The notes under the pieces were generated by a model. It ran no database searches and was not told the origin of the DNA. It was given only the letters and a program-made list of their open reading frames with translations. The position numbers were made by a program, and so were the translations under genes. A stretch of 64,000 bases of DNA from Streptomyces xantholiticus (GTDB lineage: Bacteria; Actinomycetota; Actinomycetes; Streptomycetales; Streptomycetaceae), in the NCBI RefSeq assembly GCF_014651015.1, contig NZ_BMWB01000009.1:44093-108092 (forward strand), written 5' to 3'. This document shows, in pieces, positions 16,778 to 25,149 of the stretch (the stretch's first letter is position 1; the number at the start of each line of letters is the position of its first letter).

Positions 16778-18160
16778 ATGACCTCATCCTTGGAAGAACT
16801 GCTTCCCAGCACGCGGCGGGCTCTGCTGCATCGCATCGCCGTCGCCCAGAGCGAAGGCCGTGCGCCGTCCTTTGCGGCCGCCGTACAGCGCGACGGGCAG
16901 CTGGTGTGGACGGGTTCCCGTACCTCTGTGGACGGGCACGCGCCGGACGCCGACACTCAGTACCGCATCGGTTCCATCACCAAGACGTTCACCGCGGTTC
17001 TCGTGATGCGGCTGCGGGACGAGGGGCTGATCGACCTGGACGATGCGCTGGAGAAGCATCTGCCCGGCACCGGGGCCGGCGAAGTGACCGTCGCTCAGCT
17101 GCTGGGCCACAGCGCCGGCTTGAGCGCCGAGGCACCGGCGCCCTGGTGGGAGCGGACGCCCGGATCGATGCGTCCGGAGCTTCCCGACGTACTCGGGGAC
17201 GGGGCGGGGATGCACCCTGCGGGCCGGCGGCACCATTACTCCAACCCTGGTTACACCCTGCTCGGTTCTCTGGTCGAGGCGGCCCGCGGGGTGTCATGGG
17301 AGGAGGCGCTGCGCCGGGAGATCCTCGAGCCGCTCGGGTTGTCGCGGACGACCACGCAGCCGCGGGCGCCGCGTGCGGGGGGCTGGGCGGTCCACCCGTG
17401 GGCCGACGTGATGCTTCCCGAACCGGCTGAGGACCTCGGACTGATGGCCCCCGCCGGTCAACTCTGGTCCACCGCTGCCGACCTCTGCCGGTTCGCCGCC
17501 TTCCTCGCCACGGGGCATGACCTGGTGCTCGGTGCCGAGTCCGTGCGGGAGATGCGGACGCCCTCAGTACCGCCGGAGACGGGGGAGTGGAACGGCAACT
17601 ACGGGCTGGGGCTCCAGATCCTGCGGAGCCAGGGACGCACCCTCGTCGGGCACTCGGGCTCCTTGCCGGGGTTCCTCGCCGCGCTGTGGGTGAGCGTGGA
17701 GGACGGCGTTGCCGCCGTGGCGCTGGCCAATGCGACCTCCGGCCCGCTGACGGCGACGGTCGCAGCCGACCTCGTGCACATCGTGGCGGACGCCGAGCCG
17801 CGGATCCCTGAGCCTTGGCGACCGCTGCCCGAGGTCGATCAGGTGCTGTTGGCGCTGACCGGCCCCTGGTACTGGGGGACCTACACCTACGGCCTGCGTC
17901 TGGTCTCCGAAGGGGGCCTGGAGCTGGAGCCACTGCGCGGCGGGGGGCGCCGCTCCCGGTTCCGCGCCCATGGGAAGGAGGCATGGATCGGTCTGGACGG
18001 CTACTACGCGGGCGAGACGCTGCGCGTCGTGCGCCGGGACGACGGCTCGGTGAGCCATCTCGATCTGGGCTCGTTCGTCTTCACCAGAGAGCCCTATGGG
18101 CCCATGGATGCCGTGCCCGGAGGCGTGGACCCCGCCGGATGGCAAGGGTTCCGGTTTTAG
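16778..18160 (+). CDS. Serine hydrolase of the beta-lactamase/class C (DD-peptidase-like) family
   Basis: 460 residues. Shows SxxK in GSITKTF (near 70), YSN in HHYSNPGYTLLG (near 155) and HSG in LVGHSGSLPGF (near 293), the triad of class C/AmpH-type serine hydrolases. The last 120 residues form an extra C-terminal domain. No clear signal peptide, so probably cytoplasmic; may hydrolyse peptides or esters rather than beta-lactams. ATG at 16778 (MTSSLEELL) is the likely start, although the ribosome site is weak. Confidence 0.87.
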   Translation: MTSSLEELLPSTRRALLHRIAVAQSEGRAPSFAAAVQRDGQLVWTGSRTSVDGHAPDADTQYRIGSITKTFTAVLVMRLRDEGLIDLDDALEKHLPGTGAGEVTVAQLLGHSAGLSAEAPAPWWERTPGSMRPELPDVLGDGAGMHPAGRRHHYSNPGYTLLGSLVEAARGVSWEEALRREILEPLGLSRTTTQPRAPRAGGWAVHPWADVMLPEPAEDLGLMAPAGQLWSTAADLCRFAAFLATGHDLVLGAESVREMRTPSVPPETGEWNGNYGLGLQILRSQGRTLVGHSGSLPGFLAALWVSVEDGVAAVALANATSGPLTATVAADLVHIVADAEPRIPEPWRPLPEVDQVLLALTGPWYWGTYTYGLRLVSEGGLELEPLRGGGRRSRFRAHGKEAWIGLDGYYAGETLRVVRRDDGSVSHLDLGSFVFTREPYGPMDAVPGGVDPAGWQGFRF

Positions 18161-18171
18161 CCCCAAGCCGT

Positions 18172-18185
18172 GTTTCACGTGAAAC
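18172..18185. other. parS site 2
   Basis: Exact GTTTCACGTGAAAC, 12 nt after the serine hydrolase stop and between two convergent genes. Confidence 0.93.
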
Positions 18186-18252
18186 GGGACGCATCGGCTG
18201 CTGGATGCCCGTGTTGCGGCAGCGATCCGCGTAGGCCGCCGACCTCGGTGGC

Positions 18253-18720
18253 CTACGGGGTGCGGGCGGGAACTTTGAGCTCTTCCACGGCCCTGACCAG
18301 TGGAGCGAGCTCGGGGTTCCTGGCTGCCTCGTCGAGGGCCTCACGCAGCGCGGTGTCGTTGGTGGGTCGTGCCTCCGAGAGCAACTGGAGGCCTGCGTCG
18401 CTCACGTCGGTGTAGATGCCGCGGCGGTCGGTCGGGCAGAGGTAGCGGGAGAGAAGGCCGCGGTCCTCGAGGCGGGTGACGAGGCGGGTGGTGGCGCTCT
18501 GGCTGAGAACGACGGCGTCGGCGACCTGCTTCATCTGGAGGTGGCCGCCCTCACCGCTGTGCTGGCGGCTGAGAACGTCGAGGAGCGAGTATTCGCGGGC
18601 GCTGAGGTTGTGCCTCGCCTCCAGGGCCCGCTCGATGTGGGACTCGATCCGGCCGTGGAGCAGCGAGAGCGCGCACCAGCCCTGCGCGAGGGCGGTGAGG
18701 GCGGGGTCGCTCGCGGTCAT
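18253..18720 (-). CDS. MarR-family transcriptional regulator
   Basis: 155 residues. A winged helix-turn-helix lies at 45-105, with QVADAVVLSQSATTRLVTRL as recognition region and DRRGIYTDVSDAGLQLL as the wing. N- and C-terminal helices form the dimer interface. ATG with GGAGACAC upstream. No obvious co-transcribed target; the GNAT gene downstream on the upstream side is also minus strand, 120 nt away. The ligand is unknown. Confidence 0.9.
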   Translation of the reverse strand: MTASDPALTALAQGWCALSLLHGRIESHIERALEARHNLSAREYSLLDVLSRQHSGEGGHLQMKQVADAVVLSQSATTRLVTRLEDRGLLSRYLCPTDRRGIYTDVSDAGLQLLSEARPTNDTALREALDEAARNPELAPLVRAVEELKVPARTP

Positions 18721-18843
18721 GTGTCTCCTCCTCGGTGTCGGAGCGGCTTACACAAGGATAGGCCATGACCGCAATAGACCGCGTATGCAATCAATAAGCC
18801 ATAAGCTCTTGAGCGGCCGAAATGGAAGGTGCTCGGCGAGCCG

Positions 18844-19698
18844 CTAGCCCGCCGCAACCGTCAGAGGCGCGAAACGGCGCGTCCAGTCGCCGGGCAGTCC
18901 GTCGACCCCGAAGGTCATCACGGCGTTGAAGGCGATCGACGTCAAACCCCGCTCCTTCACCCAGGCGAGCAACTCTTCGTGGCGTACATCGATGTCCGTG
19001 CGCAGCGGCCGGTCCGTGCCCTCGGCCAGCGAGGCGATCAAGGCCTTCGCCGTCTCGGTGTCGCGGGCGATCAGCGGACCGACGACATGGGTGTCCATGT
19101 TCGGCCATGCCGCCGCGTACCCGGTCAGCACTCCCTTCTCCTCCGCGACTCGTAGCTGGTCGGCGAAGGCGGGGAGCCGCGTGATCATATGGGTGCGGTC
19201 GAGGCCGAAGACCTCGTTGTCGAGTCGGAGCATCGCCGACAGGTCCTCCGCCGTCGCCGGGCGCGTCCTGACCCTTGGCTGCGGCCCGGAAGGGATGAAG
19301 CGGCCGCGGACCATCTCGGCGCGACCGGTGGTGGCGAAGCCCAGTTCTTCATAGAGAGGCCTGCCGTAGGGGGTGGCATGGAGGGTGACCGGAAGGCTCC
19401 CGGTCTCCGCGAGCACATGCTTCATCAGGCGGCGTCCGACGCCCTGCCGAGCATGGCGCTCCGCCACGAGCACCATGCCGATGGCTGCGAGGCCGGTGCC
19501 GTAGCGGGTGAGCACGCAGGCGGTGACCAGGCCCTTGCCGTCGGGGTCGTCGATCCCGTAACCGGTACCTGCCGCGAGAAGCAGACCCCACTTGTGCTCC
19601 TCGCGGGGCCAGCCGCGGTCCTCTGAGAGATCGGCGCAGGCCACCAGGTCGTCCATGGTCAGACGCCTGATGGGGAGTTCGGAGAGGGGTGTCTGCAT
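18844..19698 (-). CDS. GNAT acetyltransferase, two-domain
   Basis: 284 residues. The N-terminal GNAT fold shows VLVAERHARQGVGRRLMKHV, the acetyl-CoA loop (R/Q-x-x-G-x-G/A), near 80-100. The C-terminal half (about 150-284) resembles the second GNAT-like domain of YitH/HolE4-type proteins, with GYAAAWPNMDTHVVGPLIA. Substrate unknown. ATG at 19698 starts just after the stop (19703) of the membrane protein upstream, suggesting translational coupling. Confidence 0.85.
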   Translation of the reverse strand: MQTPLSELPIRRLTMDDLVACADLSEDRGWPREEHKWGLLLAAGTGYGIDDPDGKGLVTACVLTRYGTGLAAIGMVLVAERHARQGVGRRLMKHVLAETGSLPVTLHATPYGRPLYEELGFATTGRAEMVRGRFIPSGPQPRVRTRPATAEDLSAMLRLDNEVFGLDRTHMITRLPAFADQLRVAEEKGVLTGYAAAWPNMDTHVVGPLIARDTETAKALIASLAEGTDRPLRTDIDVRHEELLAWVKERGLTSIAFNAVMTFGVDGLPGDWTRRFAPLTVAAG

Positions 19699-19702
19699 GG
19701 GG

Positions 19703-20257
19703 TCAGGCTGTCTGACGCAATGATCGGTCGTCCACCGCTTTTGGTGAACCAGCCGATCCACGTATCCGCCGACCGCGTCGTGTGAGCCCCCATGGCTTCA
19801 GGACGGAGATGGCGGTCATGAACACATAGGCGGTCAAGGACACCGCGGGCCCCATCAGCAGGTCGCGAGGCTCGGCCACCATCCCGCCGGAGGCGACGAT
19901 GTCGGCGGCCCTGCTGACTCCCGGCCGGAGTATCAGGACGGACGCCGTGGTGGTGGCAAGGGTCACCCAGAACTTGACGAAGACCCAACGGTGCAGAGCG
20001 AGAGCCCATTTCGTACCCAGCGACAGCACGAGGCCGCTGGTCAGGGTGAGCAGTGCCAGCGGCAGCACCAGCCAGTCCGTGAAGACCTTCATCGACCGAT
20101 ACGAGGCCTCGATCGCGGAAGCCGATTCCGTGGCGTACGCGGTGAGCGCCAGCGCGAGCAGGCCGAGAGTGAGACCCAGCCAGGCGGCCGACGCGGTGAC
20201 ATGGACAACGAGGGTGGCCCTGCGAACGGGACGCTTGAGTGGTTTCACGTGAAACAC
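19703..20257 (-). CDS. Membrane protein whose start codons are formed by parS
   Basis: 184 residues, GTG start at 20257. The first codons, GTG TTT CAC GTG AAA, are a parS site, so the protein starts MFHVKPLKR. Four hydrophobic segments (about 15-37, 58-80, 88-108, 140-158) and a basic C-terminus. Resembles small uncharacterised actinobacterial DUF2269-like membrane proteins; no catalytic motif. The gene is coupled to the GNAT gene downstream. The ribosome site before the GTG is weak. Confidence 0.72.
   Translation of the reverse strand: MFHVKPLKRPVRRATLVVHVTASAAWLGLTLGLLALALTAYATESASAIEASYRSMKVFTDWLVLPLALLTLTSGLVLSLGTKWALALHRWVFVKFWVTLATTTASVLILRPGVSRAADIVASGGMVAEPRDLLMGPAVSLTAYVFMTAISVLKPWGLTRRGRRIRGSAGSPKAVDDRSLRQTA
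20242..20255. other. parS site 3, overlapping a start codon
   Basis: Exact GTTTCACGTGAAAC that supplies codons 1-5 of the minus-strand membrane protein gene starting at 20257. ParB bound here would cover the translation start region in DNA. Confidence 0.93.
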
Positions 20258-20325
20258 GGTGCCTGCGGACGGGGTCCCGCTGCGTCTGACGACGGGAGTA
20301 ATCGCGGGTACTAACCTCGGCGTAC

Positions 20326-20967
20326 ATGAGCAGACGCCCTCGGCTTCACATTTTCGACCTGGACGGCACCCTGATCCATGGCTCGGCGGCGACGGTGGAG
20401 ATCTCCCGTCAGCTCGGGCTGCTGGACGAGATCGGTGAGGTGGAGCGAGATCTGGTTGCGGGCCGGATCGGTCCGCCGGAGTACGCGGTGCGGGTGCACG
20501 CCCTGTGGACGGACCTCACCGACGCCCATGTCACGGCGGCGTTCGAGACCGCTCCCTGGCTGCTGGGCATCCAGGAGGTGTGGAGCGAGATCCGCGCAGG
20601 CGGCGACTACTGCGCAGTCATCTCCCTCTCGCCGTCGTTCTTCGTGGAGCGATTGCTGGACTGGGGCGCCCACGCCGCCCACGGATCGCGCTTTCCGGAG
20701 ATTCCCTTCACCCGGCCGGTTGATCCGACGGGCATCCTCAGCGCGGCCGCCAAGGTGGAGATCGCCGGCCGGCTCTGCACGGAGTTCGGCGTGGCCCTGG
20801 ACGCCTGCATCGCCTACGGCGATTCCCTGTCGGACGCCGCGATCTTCGCGGCGGTGCCCACCGCCGTCGCCGTGAACGCCGATCACCATCTCGCCGACCT
20901 GGCGACGCACACCTATGCGGGAAGTGATCTCCGTGAGGCCTATGAACTGGTTCGCCCCCTCGGGTAG
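20326..20967 (+). CDS. HAD-IB family phosphatase (SerB-like)
   Basis: 213 residues. Motif I is FDLDGTL (near 9-15), motif II the Ser in VISLSPSFF (near 105), and motif III/IV the Lys plus YGDSLSDAAIF (near 165). Probable phosphomonoesterase of the phosphoserine-phosphatase-like group; real substrate unclear. ATG at 20326, 68 nt from the divergent parS-start gene, so both promoters lie close to parS site 3. Confidence 0.88.
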   Translation: MSRRPRLHIFDLDGTLIHGSAATVEISRQLGLLDEIGEVERDLVAGRIGPPEYAVRVHALWTDLTDAHVTAAFETAPWLLGIQEVWSEIRAGGDYCAVISLSPSFFVERLLDWGAHAAHGSRFPEIPFTRPVDPTGILSAAAKVEIAGRLCTEFGVALDACIAYGDSLSDAAIFAAVPTAVAVNADHHLADLATHTYAGSDLREAYELVRPLG

Positions 20968-20982
20968 TTCGGCCCCGTTTAT

Positions 20983-21480
20983 TCAGCCCAGGTCAGGAGC
21001 GTGCATGGCCCTTACGCCTTCGATGTTGCCGTCCAGGTAGTGGCGCAGCGACAGCGGCACCAGGTGTACGGCGGCGATCCCGACGCGGCTGAACGGTACG
21101 CGGACGATCTCGTACTCGCCGCAGGGCTCGTCGATCTCGGGGCCGTGGCGTAGAGCGGTGTCCATGGACTCCAGCCGGCATACGAAGAAGTGCTGCACCT
21201 TCACCCCCGTCACGCCGCCGTCCGCGATGTGCTCGACGGTGTCGACGAAGCACGGCACCACATCGGTGATCTTGGCTCCGAGTTCCTCGTCCACCTCCCG
21301 GTGGAGGGCGTCGACGACGGTGGCGTCCTCCGGCTCGACCCCGCCGCCGGGGGTGAGCCAGTAAGGGTCCATCCCGGGCTTGGTGCGCTTGATCAGCACG
21401 AGGTCGTCGCCGTCGAGCAGGATGGCGCGGGCGGTGCGCTTGACCACTGGTCGTTCGGTCATGGCAAGAGAGTGGCCCAT
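20983..21480 (-). CDS. NUDIX hydrolase
   Basis: About 165 residues. The NUDIX box is complete: GGGVEPEDATVVDALHREVD followed by EELGA. Cleaves a nucleoside diphosphate linked to some group X with Mg2+; substrate unknown. Possible starts are 21462 (MTERPVVKR), 21480 (MGHSLAM, with AGAAG 7 nt upstream) and 21501. I chose 21480. Convergent with the HAD gene, stops 16 nt apart, and slightly downstream of the LysR gene on the same strand. Confidence 0.85.
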   Translation of the reverse strand: MGHSLAMTERPVVKRTARAILLDGDDLVLIKRTKPGMDPYWLTPGGGVEPEDATVVDALHREVDEELGAKITDVVPCFVDTVEHIADGGVTGVKVQHFFVCRLESMDTALRHGPEIDEPCGEYEIVRVPFSRVGIAAVHLVPLSLRHYLDGNIEGVRAMHAPDLG

Positions 21481-21524
21481 GTCCGGGCTTCTGAAACGCA
21501 TGCCGGTGTTCTGTGCCGTGTCCG

Positions 21525-22415
21525 TCACCAGTCGGCTGCGGCGCGCAAAAGCCCTTCATGGGCCCGGGCGATGTGCGGGTGAGCGAGCGTACCTGTGCGT
21601 ATGACGAGGAAGTAGGTGCGCAGAGGGGGCACGGGAGGGTCGAGGAGAGCGACGATCCGACCCTGTTCCAGTGCCTCCTCGCACAGGTAGCGCGGCAGTA
21701 CAGCGAGCCCGGCACCGGAGGCCGTGGTCTCCAGGACGGCTCTCAGGTCGGGCGCGATGACGGTGCCTGCCGCGGCCGGCCGCGAGTCGAAGACGGCGTG
21801 CCAGTAACGCGAGACGAACGGCAGGCTTTCATGGACCTCCACCACCGGGAGTTGCTCGAGGACGACATGGCTCCTGCGCAGCACGGCGGGCCCCAGGTGT
21901 GCCGCCCACCTGGGAGCTGCGACGAGGACGTGCTCCTCGTCGCAGAGCGCCGTGGCGGTGAGCAGTCGGCCCCGTGGCCGGGCGGTGGCGATGGCGAGGT
22001 CGTGGTGGCCTGCCGCGAGCCCGTCCAGGGTTTTCTCCGCGTTCCCGAACGAGGCGCGTAAGGCGAGCCCCTGGTCGATCAGAGGAGTGAGCGCGGGAAG
22101 GGCGCGGGCCGAGGTGAATTCGGGCGGGCCGGCGAGGTGGAGTGTGCGGGTTCCCGCGTCGCTGTCGAGCCGGGCTTCGGCTATCTCGAGGAGGGCGTCC
22201 AGATGGGGCGCCGCCCGGTGGGCGAGTTCGTCGCCGATGGTGGTGGGGGTGACGCCGCGCGCCTGGCGCAGGAAGAGCGGCTTGCCCAGCTGACGCTCCA
22301 GTGTGCGGATCTGACCGGTGACCGCGGGTTGGGAGAGGCCGAGCAGCGCGGCTGCGCGCGTGAAGGACCCGGCCCGGTGCACTGTGACGAATGTGCGTAG
22401 AAGGGCCAGATCCAT
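21525..22415 (-). CDS. LysR-family transcriptional regulator
   Basis: 296 residues from the ATG at 22415 (MDLALLRTFVTVHRAGSFT), with GGAAGG upstream; the longer frame start is not conserved. Winged HTH at 1-60 (AAALLGLSQPAVTGQIRTLE), then a periplasmic-binding-like effector domain at 90-290. LysR regulators often control a divergent gene, but here the upstream neighbour (22653) is also minus strand. Ligand unknown. Confidence 0.9.
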   Translation of the reverse strand: MDLALLRTFVTVHRAGSFTRAAALLGLSQPAVTGQIRTLERQLGKPLFLRQARGVTPTTIGDELAHRAAPHLDALLEIAEARLDSDAGTRTLHLAGPPEFTSARALPALTPLIDQGLALRASFGNAEKTLDGLAAGHHDLAIATARPRGRLLTATALCDEEHVLVAAPRWAAHLGPAVLRRSHVVLEQLPVVEVHESLPFVSRYWHAVFDSRPAAAGTVIAPDLRAVLETTASGAGLAVLPRYLCEEALEQGRIVALLDPPVPPLRTYFLVIRTGTLAHPHIARAHEGLLRAAADW

Positions 22416-22554
22416 GCCATGCCTTCCTGATCCGACGTTGCCCCCCGAACCCCGCCAACTATAAATATGTCGATAGGTCTCTGTCGCTAGCGTGATTGGA
22501 CACTGACGCTGAGTCAATTAGCCTTGTCGGCATGGTTCTTGGCGCGCAGGAACC

Positions 22555-22595
22555 AGGGCGGTCCGAGCCATGAGGGGGGAGGCTCGGACCGCCCT
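22555..22595 (-). terminator. Terminator after cystathionine gamma-lyase gene
   Basis: 15-bp perfect arms (22555-22569 and 22581-22595), 11-nt loop, 58 nt beyond the minus-strand stop at 22653. Confidence 0.78.
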
Positions 22596-22652
22596 CATAC
22601 GCGACGGAGCCGGTGGTCGTACATGAGCTGCTGTGCCGGGCGGCTGTGCGTT

Positions 22653-23789
22653 TCACCCGGGAGGTACGGCCTCGTCCAGCGCCCGCAGCACGTCGGCCAC
22701 CAGGTCCTCGCCGTCCTCGGCACCGGCCGAGAAGCGGATGAAGCCCTCCGGGACCGCGTCGCCGCCCCAGCGGCCGCGGCGTTCGGCCGTGGAGCGCACC
22801 CCGCCGAAGCTGGTCGCGCCCTCGACCAGCCGAAGCCCTTCCAGGAAGCGCTCCGCGTGGGCACGGTCGGGCAGACAGAAGGACACCACGCAGCCGAAGC
22901 GCCGCATCTGCCCCGCCGCGATCCTGTGTGAAGGATCGGTCGGCAACCCTGGATGCCGCAGGCCGCTGACCTCGGCGCGGCCGCTCAGCGCCTGGGCGAC
23001 GGCCAAGGCGTTCGCGCTCTGCCGGTCGGCGCGCAACTGCAGCGTGGCGAGCGACCGGTGTGCGAGCCAGGCCTCCATCGGACCGGGAATGGCCCCGACG
23101 ATCTTTCGCCAGCGCCGCACTCCGGCCGCGAGCCGCGGGTCACGGCAGGTCACGTGTCCGAGCAGGATGTCACCGTGCCCGGTCATGCCCTTGGTGTCAC
23201 TGGCCACGGAGAAGTCGGCGCCCAGCTCGAGGGGCCGCTGTCCGAGCGGGGTGGCCAGGGTGTTGTCGACAGCCACGAGGGCGCCTGCCGCACGGGCCGC
23301 GTCGGCCAGCCGCCGCACGTCGCACACGTCGAGCCCGGGGTTCGAGGGAGTCTCGATCCACAGCAGCCGGGCTCCGTCGAGCAGAGCCGCCTGTGCGTCG
23401 CCGGCGGTGGGCGCCGTGCGGACCTCGATGCCGAAGGCCCGCAGCTGCTCATGCACCAGCGGTAGGGCCTGGTACCCGTCGTCGGGCATGACGACGGCGT
23501 CTCCCGCCTTCAGCTGGGACATCAGTACGGCGGAGATCGCGGCCATGCCCGAGGCGAAGGTGACGGTCTCCACCGTCTCCCCTGGTGCCTCGAGTTCACC
23601 GATGGCACGCTCCAGATGCGTCCAGGTCGGGTTCTCGTCGCGGCCGTAGGTGTATGGGCCTGTCGGCTCACCAGGCAGGTGGAAGTGGGCGGCGAAGACG
23701 GGGCCGGGCAGGGTCGGCTCGTACTTCACCGGTTCCGGCAGACCGGCCCGTACCGCCGTGGTGCCGTCCCCTTGGGGGGTAGCGGTCAT
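22653..23789 (-). CDS. Cystathionine gamma-lyase/synthase-type PLP enzyme
   Basis: 378 residues, ATG at 23789 with GAGGAGCG. Cys/Met-metabolism PLP family: YTYGRDENPTWTHLERAIGE near 45-65, FASGMAAISAVLM near 78, and the PLP lysine in SDTKGMTGHGD near 198. Most likely cleaves cystathionine to cysteine in reverse transsulfuration; gamma-synthase or methionine gamma-lyase activity cannot be excluded. Confidence 0.9.
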   Translation of the reverse strand: MTATPQGDGTTAVRAGLPEPVKYEPTLPGPVFAAHFHLPGEPTGPYTYGRDENPTWTHLERAIGELEAPGETVETVTFASGMAAISAVLMSQLKAGDAVVMPDDGYQALPLVHEQLRAFGIEVRTAPTAGDAQAALLDGARLLWIETPSNPGLDVCDVRRLADAARAAGALVAVDNTLATPLGQRPLELGADFSVASDTKGMTGHGDILLGHVTCRDPRLAAGVRRWRKIVGAIPGPMEAWLAHRSLATLQLRADRQSANALAVAQALSGRAEVSGLRHPGLPTDPSHRIAAGQMRRFGCVVSFCLPDRAHAERFLEGLRLVEGATSFGGVRSTAERRGRWGGDAVPEGFIRFSAGAEDGEDLVADVLRALDEAVPPG

Positions 23790-23806
23790 GTCACTCGCTC
23801 CTCGGC

Positions 23807-24184
23807 TCAGTCCTTGTCGGGCAGGACGAGGTTCAGCGCCCAGGAGACGACGGAGATGATCAGACCGCCGAGAACCGCTGTCCAGAAGCCCTCGACGTGG
23901 AAGCTCAGGTCGAGCTTGTCGGCGAGCCACGAGGTGAGCAGCAGCATCAGAGCGTTGACCACCAGGGTGATCAGGCCCAGGGTGAGGATGAACAGCGGCA
24001 GGGTGAGCAGCTTGACCACGGGCTTGACGACAAAGTTCACCAGACCGAAGAGCAGCGCGACCAGGACCAGCGTCCATGCCTTCTTACCAGTGCTGTCACC
24101 GGTCAGGGTTATGTCCTGCAGCAACCACACGGCCACCCACAGGGCACCTGCGTTGGCGATCGTCTTGACTAGGAAATTCATCAT
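23807..24184 (-). CDS. Phage-holin-4-superfamily small membrane protein
   Basis: 125 residues, start MMNFLVKTIANAG. Four hydrophobic segments with a conserved FGLVNFVVKPVVKLLTLPL loop, matching the widespread YvlD/phage_holin_4_2 family. Despite the family name this is a chromosomal membrane protein of unknown function; no phage genes surround it. It lies 17 nt upstream of the cystathionine lyase gene and may be co-transcribed. Confidence 0.85.
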   Translation of the reverse strand: MMNFLVKTIANAGALWVAVWLLQDITLTGDSTGKKAWTLVLVALLFGLVNFVVKPVVKLLTLPLFILTLGLITLVVNALMLLLTSWLADKLDLSFHVEGFWTAVLGGLIISVVSWALNLVLPDKD

Positions 24185-24234
24185 GTGTCTGATCGTGGCA
24201 GACGTGATCGGACCAATGCAGGGGCGGGACCGCG

Positions 24235-24552
24235 ATGAAGGCATTCCGACTGGACGAGCTGGAGGCGGAGCGTGCCGCCAACGACGGGGCGTATCTGCAG
24301 TTCCTGCGCGAACGGAACATGTCGGTCGGTCTGTACGCGCTGGATGCCGGTGATGTCGACCCCCAGCTCCCCCACAAACAGGACGAGGTCTACTTCGTGG
24401 TGAGCGGCCGGGCGGCGATCACTGTGGGCATGGAGACCACGCAGGTCGCGCGGGGCAGCGTGGTGTACGTGCCGGCGGGGGTGCCGCACAAGTTCCATCA
24501 CATCAGCGAGGACCTGCGGGTCATGGTGGTCTTCTCTCCGCCTGAGAGCTGA
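24235..24552 (+). CDS. Cupin-domain protein
   Basis: 105 residues. Cupin motif 1 is seen in PHKQDEVYFVVSGRAAITVG and motif 2 in VPAGVPHKFHHIS, giving a His/Glu/His metal site. Single-domain cupin of unknown substrate. Divergent from the holin-like gene, with 50 nt between starts. Confidence 0.86.
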   Translation: MKAFRLDELEAERAANDGAYLQFLRERNMSVGLYALDAGDVDPQLPHKQDEVYFVVSGRAAITVGMETTQVARGSVVYVPAGVPHKFHHISEDLRVMVVFSPPES

Positions 24553-24674
24553 TGGCCGGCCCCGGCTGTCCCTAGGGGGTCGGTCAGGGGAGTTCAGGGG
24601 CTCGCGGCACGCTTTCGGCGCTTTCCGCCGCCTAGCATCAAAGGCAGGCAATCCGGAGAGACGAGGTAGGGACG

Positions 24675-24893
24675 ATGGCTGTGCGGGAGATATTCGCAGG
24701 GATGCCGTGGTGGGTGAAGTGGGTCGCGGTTCCGCTGATCGCGCTGGTCGTTTTCGGCGGACTCATCGCGAGCGTCGCCGCGTTCGTGATCGGCCTGCTC
24801 TTCAAGCTGCTGATCTTCGTCGCCCTCGTCGGCGGACTGGTTTTCGTGGTCAGGAAGTTCATGGCCTCTTCCGGTTCGCGCAGTGACTGGTAG
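24675..24893 (+). CDS. DUF5326-type small membrane protein
   Basis: 72 residues. Starts MAVREIFAGMPWWVKWVAVP, then two hydrophobic segments (18-42, 44-60) and a short basic/Ser tail. Actinobacterial family of unknown function that sits next to ssgR in streptomycetes as I recall. AGGTAGGGACG precedes the ATG. Confidence 0.82.
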   Translation: MAVREIFAGMPWWVKWVAVPLIALVVFGGLIASVAAFVIGLLFKLLIFVALVGGLVFVVRKFMASSGSRSDW

Positions 24894-24922
24894 CGGTACG
24901 GGCGGCCGCAGAGCCGTTCGTC

Positions 24923-24948
24923 AGCCCGGTCGGGGGACCGGCCGGGCT
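24923..24948 (+). terminator. Hairpin after DUF5326 gene
   Basis: 11-bp arms (24923-24933, 24938-24948), one G-T type mismatch, 4-nt loop, 29 nt after the stop. Confidence 0.65.
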
Positions 24949-25149
24949 CTCCCACGTTCCGACCGGTGCTGCCATTGGTGTGGTTCACCGCTGCCGCCCG
25001 TCGGGAAATGTCCGGAGCGGGACTGCTCTCACCAGGCCTTTCGCGCGACCCGGTGCTGAATTGCCGTTCCAGGGCTCGGGGCTGCGGCGTCTGCTGGGGC
25101 GGCCCCCGCGGGCGGGCGCGCTGCCCGTCACCACGCCTGGGGGTGACCG

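Noticed and set aside
16924..16932. TGTGGACGG and similar single near-boxes inside the hydrolase, HAD and cyd genes
   Set aside because: Isolated one- or two-mismatch sites in coding DNA, expected by chance.
18170..18415. Frame starting MFHVKRDASAAG on the plus strand
   Set aside because: Its start is parS site 2 but the rest is antisense to the MarR gene, with no ribosome site.
23807..24184. Prophage, because of the holin-family protein
   Set aside because: Family name only; neighbours are housekeeping genes and no lysin, terminase or capsid gene is present.
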